From contig CAISYC010000036.1 in assembly GCA_903889565.1 (NCBI GenBank), positions 17,762-81,761 of the forward strand: a stretch of DNA of 64,000 nucleotides, in the 5' to 3' direction. The stretch comes from an uncultured beta proteobacterium. GTDB lineage: Bacteria > Pseudomonadota > Gammaproteobacteria > Burkholderiales > SG8-41. Numbering within the stretch: the stretch's first letter is position 1; each line of letters starts with the position of its first letter. The notes under the pieces are model-generated. The model did not search any database, was not told where the DNA came from, and saw nothing but the letters and a program-made list of their open reading frames with translations. A program made the translations under genes and the position numbers. Positions 52,839 to 61,423 of this stretch are shown here, piece after piece.

Positions 52839-54281
52839 TTACGGGATCAGCATCCCGATAAACCGGTCGACCGGCATCGCCGCCAGCCGTTTGCGGTCGC
52901 TGCAGGCGGCGAGTATGGCGCGGCGCTGTTTCTCGGCGAATACGCGCGCGACATTGCGCTCCAGCTTCTCCATCAGCATCGGAATGCCGTCGTTGCGGCG
53001 CTTGCGGTGGCCAAGCGGATAATCGACGCGCGACAGCGGCGCCTTGCTGGCGTCCTTGAAATACACCTGGATCGAGTTGGCGTTGGTCCGCTTATTCGGA
53101 TCGTGGTAATCGCGTTCGAATTCCGGAGATTCGGCGAGCTCCATTTTCGCGCGCAGGGCATCGATGCGCGAATCGACGGCGCGCGCGTCTTCGTAGTCCT
53201 CTGCGGTGAGCTGGCCGAAGATCATGCCGATCGCCATCATGTACTGCATGCAGTGGTCGCGATCGGCCGGGTTCGCCAGCGGCCCGGACTTGTCGAGGAT
53301 CACCATGGTCGAGTTGTGGCACTTCACCTCGACGCGCTTGATGTCGTCGAGCCGGTCCTTCACCAGCGGATGCAATTTGATCGCGGCCTCGACCCCGCTC
53401 TGGCCGTGGAAGGCTGTCGGGTAGGCGATCTTGAACAGCACATTCTCCATCACATAGCTGCCGTAGGGGCGCTGGAATTTGAACGCCTCGCCCTTGAACA
53501 GCACGTCGTAGAAGCCCCAGGTCTTCGCCGTCAGCGCCGAGGGATAACCCATCTCGCCCTTCAAGGCCATCAGACCGAGGCGCACGCTGCGGCTGGCCGC
53601 GTCGCCCGCCGCCCACGATTTGCGCGAGCCGGTGTTGGGCTTTCGGCGGAAGGCGGCCAGCGCGTGGCCATCGACCCAGGCATTCGACACCGCGTTGAGG
53701 ATTTCATCGCGCGTGCCGCCGAGCATTTTCGTCACCACCGCGGTGACGGCGATCTTGACCAGGATGGTGTGATCGAGACCGCGGTTGGTGAAGGGGTTCT
53801 CGAGCGCGAGGCAGCCCATGATTTCGTAGGCCTTGACGATAGCCTGCAGAACTTCGCCCATGAGCAGGGGCGGCTTGCGCTGCGCGCTGCGCGTGCGCGA
53901 CAGCCAGTCGGCGGTGGCGAGAATGCCGCCGATCGTGTCCGACGGATGAATCACGGTCGCGCCGTAAAACGCATCGTTGTAATCGAGCCAGCGGATCAGC
54001 GCGCCCATGTTGAATGCCGCCTGCACCGGATCGAGCACATAGGACGTGCCCGGCACCCGCGCGCCGTTTTCGATATGCGTGCCCGGCACCAGCGGCCCCA
54101 GCAACTTGGTGCAGGCCGGATACGACAGCGCCTCGAAACCGCAGCCGAGGCTGTCGATCAGGCAGTAATGCGCAGTCTCCAGCGCCAGCGCGCTTTTGAC
54201 CTTGTAATTGCAGACGTAATCGGTAATGTCGGCGATGACCTTATCGAAGGCCGGACGCACATTGTTGGGTTTTGCGCTCAT
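52839..54281 (-). CDS. prpD: 2-methylcitrate dehydratase PrpD
   Basis: 480 aa, MmgE/PrpD family with near-canonical PrpD segments: VPGTSYVLDPVQAAFNMGALIRWLDYND, GGILATADWLSR, SGPLANPADRDHCMQYMMAI and FGQLTAEDYED (each quoted in part). Length equals E. coli PrpD (483). It dehydrates 2-methylcitrate in propionate breakdown, but prpB and prpC are not nearby; instead a Bug receptor lies 163 nt upstream on the same strand, so a related tricarboxylate could be the true substrate. AAGGA precedes the ATG. Confidence 0.85.
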   Translation of the reverse strand: MSAKPNNVRPAFDKVIADITDYVCNYKVKSALALETAHYCLIDSLGCGFEALSYPACTKLLGPLVPGTHIENGARVPGTSYVLDPVQAAFNMGALIRWLDYNDAFYGATVIHPSDTIGGILATADWLSRTRSAQRKPPLLMGEVLQAIVKAYEIMGCLALENPFTNRGLDHTILVKIAVTAVVTKMLGGTRDEILNAVSNAWVDGHALAAFRRKPNTGSRKSWAAGDAASRSVRLGLMALKGEMGYPSALTAKTWGFYDVLFKGEAFKFQRPYGSYVMENVLFKIAYPTAFHGQSGVEAAIKLHPLVKDRLDDIKRVEVKCHNSTMVILDKSGPLANPADRDHCMQYMMAIGMIFGQLTAEDYEDARAVDSRIDALRAKMELAESPEFERDYHDPNKRTNANSIQVYFKDASKAPLSRVDYPLGHRKRRNDGIPMLMEKLERNVARVFAEKQRRAILAACSDRKRLAAMPVDRFIGMLIP

Positions 54282-54380
54282 GAAATTTCCTTAAGGTCAA
54301 AAACAGGCAAAGCATTCACAGAAACTTTATCGAGGAACCGCTTGAAATATGCGGTGCTGCGGTTTGATGCCGACACCCCC

Positions 54381-54436
54381 GTAGCGCAGGCGACCCGCCT
54401 GCATTCGGACCGTTGCGGGCGGGTCGCCTGCGCTAC
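54381..54436. repeat. Inverted repeat, gtagcgcaggcgacccgcct type, short spacer
   Basis: Arms at 54381-54404 and 54413-54436 are reverse complements except two positions in the outermost end, with an 8-bp spacer. Same element as at 43527. It lies 9 nt beyond the stop codon of Bug receptor 8, where it could act as a transcript 3' end hairpin. Confidence 0.8.
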
Positions 54437-54444
54437 AGTTAACC

Positions 54445-55413
54445 CTACTCCGTTTTGATCCCCGCATCCTTGACCACTTTCGCCCACTTCGCGATTTCGC
54501 GCTTGATATACGCGCCGAATTCGGCCGGCGAATTGCCGCCCGGGTCCGTGCCCTCGGCGGCGAGCCGCTCGCCGATATCCTTCGCGCGCAGCCCTTTGAC
54601 GAGTTCGGCATGCAGACGCGCGACAATTGCCGGCGGTGTGCCGGCGGGCACGACGATACCCTGCCACGACGACGATTCGTAACCGGGCACGCCGGATTCG
54701 GCCACCGTCGGAAAATCCGGCAGCGCGGTCGAGCGCTTCGCACTGGTAATCGCCAGCGCCTTGACGCGCCCGGTCTTCAATTGCGGCAGCACAATCAGCG
54801 GCTGGGTGAAACTCATCTGGATCTGGCCGCCGATCACATCGGTCAGCGCCAGTGCCGCGCCCTTGTAGGGAATATGCGTGATTTCGATGCCGGCCATCGA
54901 GCGAAACAGCTCGGCGGACAGATGCGCGCCGCCACCCGCGCCCGAGGTGCCGAAGTTGATCTGACCCGGTTTCGCTTTCGCCAGCGCAATGAATTCCTTC
55001 AGCGTCGATGGCATGTTCGCGTTGACGGTGACGAAGTACGGCGTCGCCGCCGCCAGCGTCACCGGCGCAAAATCCTTGAGCGGATCGTACGGCAGGTTTT
55101 TGTAGGTGCTGACATTGGTCGCCAGCGTGCTGATGGTGCCCATCAGCATGGTGTAACCGTCGGGCGGCGACTTCGCCGCCATCAGCGCCGCGATGGTGCC
55201 GCCGCCGCCGGCGCGGTTATCGACCACCACCTGCTGGCCGAAAGCATCGGAGAGTTTCTGCGCCAGCGCGCGGGCGATGATGTCGGTGGCGCCGCCGGGG
55301 GCGAAGCCGACGATGAAGCGAATTGGTTTCGTTGGATATGTTTGTGCGTTGGCGACGCATGCAGCGATCAGCGTAATGGCGCCGAACGCACTTTGAACAG
55401 ATCTAATTCTCAT
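54445..55413 (-). CDS. Bug-family substrate-binding protein (8 of 9)
   Basis: 322 aa with signal peptide to CVANA-QTYP. Signature VGFAPGGATDIIAR, VVVDNRAGGGGTIA and SPPDGYT; C-terminus REIAKWAKVVKDAGI. ATG 55413 is used: the frame continues 34 codons upstream, but that part is repeat copy 3 and not coding. The repeat lying just 15 nt upstream of the start means the promoter must lie within or beyond it. Confidence 0.9.
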   Translation of the reverse strand: MRIRSVQSAFGAITLIAACVANAQTYPTKPIRFIVGFAPGGATDIIARALAQKLSDAFGQQVVVDNRAGGGGTIAALMAAKSPPDGYTMLMGTISTLATNVSTYKNLPYDPLKDFAPVTLAAATPYFVTVNANMPSTLKEFIALAKAKPGQINFGTSGAGGGAHLSAELFRSMAGIEITHIPYKGAALALTDVIGGQIQMSFTQPLIVLPQLKTGRVKALAITSAKRSTALPDFPTVAESGVPGYESSSWQGIVVPAGTPPAIVARLHAELVKGLRAKDIGERLAAEGTDPGGNSPAEFGAYIKREIAKWAKVVKDAGIKTE

Positions 55414-55427
55414 TGCAACCTTAAGAT

Positions 55428-55588
55428 CAAAAGAAGGCGACCCCCGGTTCGCCGGTCCTTCGGACTTCCCTGCGCTGCTCGCCACGCCGGGCTGCTGCGG
55501 AACTCGCCCTCGCAAAAACGCGAGGGCTCGGACAGTCCTCGCCGACTACCCCCCGCATCGCTGTGCTGCTCGGCGGCTCTCAGGGGGA
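55428..55588 (-). repeat. Dispersed repeat, copy 3 (short form)
   Basis: About 160 bp, nearly identical to the matching part of copy 2: gaaggcgacccccggttcgc, tccctgcgctgctcgccacg, ccctcgcaaaaacgcgaggg and cggctctcaggggga. It lacks the terminal 14-bp hairpin of copies 2 and 4. It lies directly in front of a Bug gene start. Confidence 0.75.
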
Positions 55589-55632
55589 CCCCGTCGCCGC
55601 AAGATTGAACTAGGCCGCAATTGCTCTAGCCG

Positions 55633-56559
55633 TTAATGCTCGCCCTTGTAAATAGGCTCCGGCTGCGTAAAGAACGCGAGCAGGATGTGATAAACCTGCA
55701 TGTAATTGATCTGCTGGAAGCTCGCGTGCGAGATGCCGGCCATCACGCTGAAGGTCTTGTCCGGATTCGGCAGGAGCTTGAAGAATTCGATCAGATCATT
55801 GAAGCCGGCGATGCCATCGAACTCGCCGCGCATCACGATGGTCGCGGCCTTGATCTTCTTTGGATCGACCACCGGCAGCTTCGAGCACATATCGACGTAA
55901 GTGCCGGTTGGCACCGAGTCGTCGAGTTCGAGCACGCGATCGGCAAAAATCTCGATCACCTTGTCTTCGGCGCAGCCGGCATGGTCGCGCGTGAACACGC
56001 TGCGCATGAAGGCGTGATCGATCGGCCGCCGGTTGACGTTGATGAACTGCGGCAGTTTCTTGCGGCGATCATCCAGCGTCGGGCTGCCCTCGCCGGTCCA
56101 CACGAAGGCGTCGAGCGCCAGGCGCGACACGCGGTCGGGATGACGTTCGGCGAACATCGCCGCGCGCAGCGCACCGGAAGAAATGCCGTAGACCATGAAC
56201 TGTTTCACGCCGCGCGTTTTCATGATGTAGTCGGTGGCGGCGACGGCATCATCGGCGCCGTTCGAGATGTCGCAGTTGATGTTGCGATTTTTATCAGAGC
56301 GGCCATAGCCCTCCATGTCGAAGCACCAGGTGTCGTAGCCCTGATCGGCAAAGTAATCCATCGCCGACGAATACGGCCGCCCCTGCACCTGCAGATCGAA
56401 GGTCGGCTGCGAGGCCATCGACGAGCCGTGGATGAACAGCACGGTGCCGCGCTTCTCTTTGGTGGTCGCCGGCTTTTCGTACAGAAAGAGTTTGACCTCG
56501 CCTTTTTTGGTCCAGTGTTCCCTGCCCGTATACGATTCGTGAACGATCGGCATATGCAT
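55633..56559 (-). CDS. Alpha/beta hydrolase
   Basis: 308 aa cytosolic. LFIHGSSMASQPTFDLQ forms the oxyanion region, FDMEGYGRSDKN the loop after strand 4, VYGISSGALRAAM (~120) the nucleophile Ser in GxSxG, MRGEFDGI the acid and SHASFQQI the histidine. AAGGA lies 6 nt before ATG 56559. It may hydrolyse a lactone or ester feeding the divergent class II aldolase and acyl-CoA dehydrogenase genes. Confidence 0.85.
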   Translation of the reverse strand: MHMPIVHESYTGREHWTKKGEVKLFLYEKPATTKEKRGTVLFIHGSSMASQPTFDLQVQGRPYSSAMDYFADQGYDTWCFDMEGYGRSDKNRNINCDISNGADDAVAATDYIMKTRGVKQFMVYGISSGALRAAMFAERHPDRVSRLALDAFVWTGEGSPTLDDRRKKLPQFINVNRRPIDHAFMRSVFTRDHAGCAEDKVIEIFADRVLELDDSVPTGTYVDMCSKLPVVDPKKIKAATIVMRGEFDGIAGFNDLIEFFKLLPNPDKTFSVMAGISHASFQQINYMQVYHILLAFFTQPEPIYKGEH

Positions 56560-56712
56560 CGATATTCCTTGTCTGCGTGACGGAGAAAAGAGCGGGCAAG
56601 TCTATTGCACTGCCGTCGGCAGCGTCAATCGCCGGCGCCAAAATTGCCGCGCATGCGGCACGCAGCCTATAATCCTGCGCTGGTTCCCTCCGCAGCCCAG
56701 CGACGCCACGCC

Positions 56713-57504
56713 ATGAGCGAAAACTACTCGACGCAGTTTCCTTCCGTACGCGGGCAGGTCAGCGATGCCGAATGGGCCGCACGCGTCAATCTCGCCGCCT
56801 GCTATCGCCTCGTCGATCGATACGGCATGTCGGATCTGATCTACAACCACATCACAGCGCGCATTCCGGGCAGCGACGATCATCTGCTGATCAATCTCTA
56901 CGGCCTGCTCTACAAGGAAATCACCGCCTCCAATCTGGTCAGGATCGACGTCGAAGGCAATATCCTCGCCAAACCCGACACCGACTACGGCATCAACAAA
57001 TCGGGTTACGTCATTCACGGCGCCATCCACAAGGCGCGCCCCGATGTCGGCTGCATCATTCACACGCACACGCGCGCCGGCATGGCGATCTCGTCGATCG
57101 GGGGCGGTCTGCTGCCGATAACGCAGACTTCGATGCGTTTCGCCGGCCATATCGGTTATCACGATTACGAAGGCCCGGCGATCGACCTCGGCGAGCGCGA
57201 ACGCCTGGTGCGCGATCTTGGCCCGCACGATGCGATGATCCTGCGCAATCACGGCCTGCTGACCTGCGGCGCGACGATACAACAGGCCTTCAACACCATG
57301 TATCAACTTGAGCTCGCCTGCCGCGCGCAGGTCGATGCGCTGGCCGCCGGCGGCGACATCACATTGCCGCCCGCCGAAGTGCTCGAACGCACCGCGCACC
57401 TTTACCAGCCCGGCACGCGGCGGCCCTACGGCGTGCTCGAATGGCATGCGATGCTGCGCCTGCTCGCCGCCGAACCGGGCGGTTACCCGCCCTACGATCA
57501 ATAA
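56713..57504 (+). CDS. Class II aldolase/adducin family protein
   Basis: 263 aa zinc-dependent aldolase-type enzyme. Metal site histidines appear in IIHTHTRAGM (~115) and ILRNHGLLTCG (~178); SDLIYNHITARIPGSDDHLLIN and an acidic DTDYGINKSGYVIHGAIH are typical. ATG 56713 is the start; the longer frame is unsupported. It lies 19 nt before the acyl-CoA dehydrogenase gene, in one operon. Some members are decarboxylases or epimerases rather than aldolases. Confidence 0.85.
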   Translation: MSENYSTQFPSVRGQVSDAEWAARVNLAACYRLVDRYGMSDLIYNHITARIPGSDDHLLINLYGLLYKEITASNLVRIDVEGNILAKPDTDYGINKSGYVIHGAIHKARPDVGCIIHTHTRAGMAISSIGGGLLPITQTSMRFAGHIGYHDYEGPAIDLGERERLVRDLGPHDAMILRNHGLLTCGATIQQAFNTMYQLELACRAQVDALAAGGDITLPPAEVLERTAHLYQPGTRRPYGVLEWHAMLRLLAAEPGGYPPYDQ

Positions 57505-57523
57505 CCGATCACAAGGAACTGCC

Positions 57524-58690
57524 GTGGATTTCAGCATCAGCGAAGAACAACGCGCCCTCGTCGACACTGTCCGCAAAGTCTGCCAGAAGGAATTCGCGCC
57601 GCGCGCAATCAAATATCTCGACGGCACCTGGCCCGCCGAAAACATGAAAACGCTGGCCGAGATCGGCGTGCTCGGCATGTCGGTGCCGCCGGAGTACGGC
57701 GGCTCCGGCCTCGGCATCCTCGATACCGTGCTGGTGCTCGAGGAAATTGGCAAGGTCTGTTACGTCACGGCGATGGCGGTGCTGGGCGAAGTCGGCACGC
57801 AGACGCGCATCATCTCGACCTATGCGCCGGAATCGATCAAGCAGAAAATCCTGCCGCGCGTGGCCACCGGTGAGGCGATCCTTGCGATCTGCATGACCGA
57901 GCCGGATGCCGGCACCGATGTGCCCAATTACAAAACCAACACGGTGATCAAGGGCGACAAAATCATCGTCAACGGCCGCAAGACCCTGATCAGCCGCGCC
58001 GACATCGCCGAGATGTTCGTCGTCTTCACGCGCGTTGACGGTGTAGCCGGCGCGCCGGGCATCGGCTGCGTGCTGATTCCCGGCGGCACCAAGGGCCTCG
58101 TCGCCGAAGCGAAATATCACACCATGGGCGGCGAGTATCTGAGCGAAGTGCAGTTCAACGACATCGAACTGCCGCTGGAAAACCTGGTCATCACCGACAA
58201 TGGTCTCAAAAAGCTGATGAGCGCCTTCAACACCCAGCGCTGCCTCAATCCGGCGATCTGCCTCGGCCTCGCCGAAGGTGCGATGGAAGAAGCGGTGAAG
58301 TACCTGCGCGAACGCCGTGCTTTCGGCAAGGCAATCGGTGATTTTCAGGGCATGCGCTGGAAGGCCGCCGACATGTACATCCAGATCGAAGCCGCGCGCG
58401 GTTTACTCTACCGCGCCGCCGTCAGCGGCAAGCAGTTCCCCGATCCGACGCTCGCCGCGATGGCCAAGATCTACACCAATGAAATGAGCATCCGCGTCAC
58501 CTCTGAGGCAATTCAGGTGCACGGCGGTTACGGCTTCACCGACGAATACCCGGTGTCGCGCTTTTTCCGCGGCACCCGTTACGGCAGTCTCGGCGGCGGC
58601 ACCAGCGAAACCCTGCGGAATTTCGTCGGCCGCAAACTCGTCGAAGACATGGATCTCGCGAGCGGCGTGCTCGGCATGCAGATGTTTTAG
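57524..58690 (+). CDS. Acyl-CoA dehydrogenase
   Basis: 388 aa flavoprotein oxidising acyl-CoA at the alpha-beta bond. Segments: PPEYGGSGLGILDTVLVLEEI, AICMTEPDAGTDVPNYKT (FAD/substrate contacts), RRAFGKAIGDFQGMRWKAADM, IQVHGGYGFTDEYPVSRFFR near the C-terminus. GTG 57524 follows AAGGA by 7 nt; the upstream 72 codons of the frame overlap the aldolase gene. The usual catalytic glutamate region (RYGSLGGGTSETLRN) is present. Chain-length preference is not readable. Confidence 0.9.
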   Translation: MDFSISEEQRALVDTVRKVCQKEFAPRAIKYLDGTWPAENMKTLAEIGVLGMSVPPEYGGSGLGILDTVLVLEEIGKVCYVTAMAVLGEVGTQTRIISTYAPESIKQKILPRVATGEAILAICMTEPDAGTDVPNYKTNTVIKGDKIIVNGRKTLISRADIAEMFVVFTRVDGVAGAPGIGCVLIPGGTKGLVAEAKYHTMGGEYLSEVQFNDIELPLENLVITDNGLKKLMSAFNTQRCLNPAICLGLAEGAMEEAVKYLRERRAFGKAIGDFQGMRWKAADMYIQIEAARGLLYRAAVSGKQFPDPTLAAMAKIYTNEMSIRVTSEAIQVHGGYGFTDEYPVSRFFRGTRYGSLGGGTSETLRNFVGRKLVEDMDLASGVLGMQMF

Positions 58691-58761
58691 CAAGCACCGA
58701 TTCAAATTCACGGAATGCGCTGCGCTTCTTCCGGGCTACAACCCCAGCATCTTAAGCGCTT

Positions 58762-59210
58762 CCCCATGAGAGCCGCCGAGCAGCACAGCGATGCGGGGAG
58801 GTTTCGGCGAGGACTGTCTGAGCCCTCGCGTTTTTCGCGAGGGGGCGCGCGGACACGTTACTGGCGAAGCCAGCCGTTTGCGGGGAGCGCGCCTTGCACT
58901 CGCTCCCGCCCCGGATCGCTTCGCGAACGCCGTGTCGAGAGTGTAGTTCCGCAGCCGCCCCGCGTCGCAAGCAGCGCAGGGAAGTCCAAAGGACCGGCGA
59001 ACCTGGGGGCAGTTGTGACCCGTTAGCCGCAGGCCCGTTTGCGGGAACAACTGCAAGCGCCCCTTTCAACTTTTGTAAACACAACTGCTGCGCCCCTCCC
59101 GCACCGGCGCTTCGCGATACCGCGTCGGGGCGCTACTTCTTTTGGTTACTTTCTTTGGCCGTTCAAAGAAAGTAACCAGCTGCCGGGCTGCCCCCGGCGA
59201 CTTTGAATTT
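58762..59210 (+). repeat. Dispersed repeat, copy 4 (long form with hairpin)
   Basis: Its first ~385 bp parallel copy 1, and it continues with the perfect 14-bp inverted repeat ggttactttctttg/caaagaaagtaacc (59144-59177). Copy 2 has a hairpin of the same length in the same place but different sequence (ggtttcttttcttg), i.e. the pairing is kept although bases differ. Confidence 0.75.
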
Positions 59211-59247
59211 AAGAATCGTGCGCGTTGCGCACCATATAAGGCAGATC

Positions 59248-59269
59248 GCAGGCGAGGCGCCTGCGCCAC
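59248..59269. repeat. Short REP-like palindrome (gcaggcgaggcgcctgc type)
   Basis: Identical in core to the element at 1843-1864, followed by gccacaaaat. It lies 4 nt downstream of the stop codon of the DegP-like gene. Confidence 0.6.
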
Positions 59270-59273
59270 AAAA

Positions 59274-60281
59274 TCAATACACGGCACGCGACTTTAGATA
59301 ACTCTCGCGATCGATCGACTTCACATCAAGCTTGCGCACCTCGATGCCCTTCAACACATCCAGCACGATCACCGCGCCGGCGTCGCCGCTCGACCACAGC
59401 TTTTTGTAAAACTCGGCGTGACCCTTGAAGGGTTCGCCGGCTACGCCGAGGATGATGTCGCCCTCGGCGACGCCGGCCTTGTCGGCGGGGCTGTCGGGCG
59501 AGACGCGCGTGACCAGCAGCTTGCCCTGCAGATCCTGGGTGTTGACGCCCAGCCACGGCCGCGGCTTGTCGTGCACATGCCCCTGCGCAATCAGATCGCC
59601 GAGTATGGGTTTCAACAGATCGATCGGCACGAACATATTGCCCGGCACCTGGCGCCCGCCCATCGCATCGCCGACGGCGAGCGAACCGACGCCGATCAGC
59701 TTGCCCTCCTTGTTGATCAGTGCCGCGCCCTGCCAGTTCACCGTCGCCGGCGCGGTGAAAATCGCCTCGTCGAGCAGATATTCCCAGCTGCCGGCAAACG
59801 GCCGCTTCGACACCACGAAGGCCGGCGCGACGCCGTCGAAGCCGACGATCAGCACCGGCTCGCGATCGGGCAGATCTTTCGAATCGCCGAACTGGATCGG
59901 CTTGATCGCCGGCGCAGTCAGCGCGCGCAGCAAACCGAAGCCGGTGGCATAGTCATAGGCGATCACGGTGGCCGGCGATTTGCGGCCGTCGGCGGCGTTG
60001 ATCTCGACGGTTTCCGCTTCCTGAATCAGATAACCGATGGTGAGAATCAAACCGGACGAATCGATGACGATGCCGGTGCCCTCGCGTTCGCCACCGAGCG
60101 TGCTGCGGCTGCGCGCATCGGGCACCGCGCGCGCATGCAGCCTGACCACCGAAAACGCGTCGACCGTCAGCGGCTCGCGCGGCGTGTCTGCCGCGACGGC
60201 CGGCGCGCAGCACAGCACCAGCAACAGACCGCAAACGAATCCTCGGGGAACAACGCGCAGCGCTACAGGGGTTGCCGGCAT
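59274..60281 (-). CDS. DegP-like (S1C) protein with PDZ domain, catalytic triad lost
   Basis: 335 aa exported protein; signal peptide ends PAVA-ADTP. The trypsin-like domain is recognisable (GTGIVIDSSGLILTIGYLI at ~68-86), and a PDZ domain follows at ~243-320 (WLGVNTQDL, VSPDSPADKAGVAEGDIILGV). All three catalytic positions appear changed: TNxHV is TIGYL (His to Tyr84), TDLALL is TGFGLL (Asp to Gly114), and GNSGGPL is VNWQGAAL (Ser to Gln184). So it is probably a chaperone or scaffold, not a protease. ATG 60281 has GAGG 5 nt upstream. Confidence 0.85.
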   Translation of the reverse strand: MPATPVALRVVPRGFVCGLLLVLCCAPAVAADTPREPLTVDAFSVVRLHARAVPDARSRSTLGGEREGTGIVIDSSGLILTIGYLIQEAETVEINAADGRKSPATVIAYDYATGFGLLRALTAPAIKPIQFGDSKDLPDREPVLIVGFDGVAPAFVVSKRPFAGSWEYLLDEAIFTAPATVNWQGAALINKEGKLIGVGSLAVGDAMGGRQVPGNMFVPIDLLKPILGDLIAQGHVHDKPRPWLGVNTQDLQGKLLVTRVSPDSPADKAGVAEGDIILGVAGEPFKGHAEFYKKLWSSGDAGAVIVLDVLKGIEVRKLDVKSIDRESYLKSRAVY

Positions 60282-60443
60282 GAGGGCCTCGCGCAAAACG
60301 CGCGGCCCAAGGCCGCACTGGTCCTGATCATATGCTTCGTCCTGCGCTGCGGCAAACCGGCGGAACATGCGAAAATCCCGCGCTGATCCACGCCGGAGCC
60401 GGCGCAGCAGACGCCGCCGGCAGCGTCATCGAGGGGAGCCCTG

Positions 60444-61406
60444 ATGAAACACTGTATTTGCACGCTGGCCTTGCTGGCCGCTGCCACCGGCGCGGCGGCG
60501 CAGGCCAACTATCCGACCAAGCCGATCCGCATGATCGTGCCCTTTCCGCCGGGCGGGCCGAACGACATTCTCGGCCGCGTGGTGGCCTCGACGCTCTCCG
60601 GACAGCTCGGTCAGCAAGTGGTGGTGGACAACCGCGGCGGCGCCGGCGGCATCATCGGCGCCGAGATCGCGGCGCGTTCGGCGGCCGACGGCTATACGCT
60701 GCTGCTCTCGGGCACCGCGTCGATGGCGATCAATCCGGGCCTGCACAAAAAACTGCCCTACGATCCGCTGAAAGACTTCGCACCGGTCAGCATGCTCGGC
60801 ACCGCGCCCAGCCTGCTCACCGTGCATCCGTCGCTGGCGGTGCGATCGGTCAAGGATCTGATCGCGCTGGCGCAGGCCAAACCGGGCAAACTCAATTTCG
60901 TTTCCGCCGGCCACGGCACGCCGCCGCATCTGGCAGGCGAACTGTTCAAGAACATGACCGGGATCAACATGGTGCACGTGCCGTACAAGGGCGGCGGCCC
61001 GGCGCTGGCCGATCTGCTCGCCGGCCAGGTCGATCTGTATTTCGCCGGCATTTCCTCGGTGCTGCCCTTCGTCAAGGAAAACCGCCTGCGCGGCATTGCG
61101 GTGACGAGTGCGAAGCGCACGGCGGTGCTGCCGGACACGCCGACCGTGGCCGAATCGGGTCTGCCCGGTTTTGAAATCGGCAACTGGTATGCGGTGGCCG
61201 TGCCCGCGGCAACCGCACCGGCCATCATCAAGCGGCTCAATGCGGAAATTCTCGTCGCGCTGACGGCGCCGGAACTGAAGAAACGTTTCTTCGAACTGGC
61301 CGCCGATCCCTTCGGCAGCACGCCGGAACAGCTCGCGGCCTATAATCGCAGCGAAATTACCAAGTGGGCGCGCGCCATCAAGGCAGCGGGCATCACACCG
61401 GAATAA
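60444..61406 (+). CDS. Bug-family substrate-binding protein (9 of 9)
   Basis: 320 aa; signal peptide to GAAAQ-ANYP. Signature VPFPPGGPNDILGR, VVVDNRGGAGGIIG and SAADGYT; C-terminus RSEITKWARAIKAAGI. GAGGGGAG precedes ATG 60444. It is followed 17 nt later by a non-canonical SDR gene, a frequent Bug-enzyme pairing. Confidence 0.9.
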   Translation: MKHCICTLALLAAATGAAAQANYPTKPIRMIVPFPPGGPNDILGRVVASTLSGQLGQQVVVDNRGGAGGIIGAEIAARSAADGYTLLLSGTASMAINPGLHKKLPYDPLKDFAPVSMLGTAPSLLTVHPSLAVRSVKDLIALAQAKPGKLNFVSAGHGTPPHLAGELFKNMTGINMVHVPYKGGGPALADLLAGQVDLYFAGISSVLPFVKENRLRGIAVTSAKRTAVLPDTPTVAESGLPGFEIGNWYAVAVPAATAPAIIKRLNAEILVALTAPELKKRFFELAADPFGSTPEQLAAYNRSEITKWARAIKAAGITPE

Positions 61407-61423
61407 TCAGCGAGGAGAATGCA

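Larger units (their letters stand above)
58691..59273. other. Non-coding gap dominated by repeat copy 4
   Basis: 583 bases between convergent genes with no credible coding sequence. They hold the long repeat copy 4 with a 14-bp hairpin (59144-59177), another GC-rich hairpin (tgccgggctgcccccggcg) and a copy of the gcaggcgaggcgcctgc palindrome at 59248. Confidence 0.6.
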
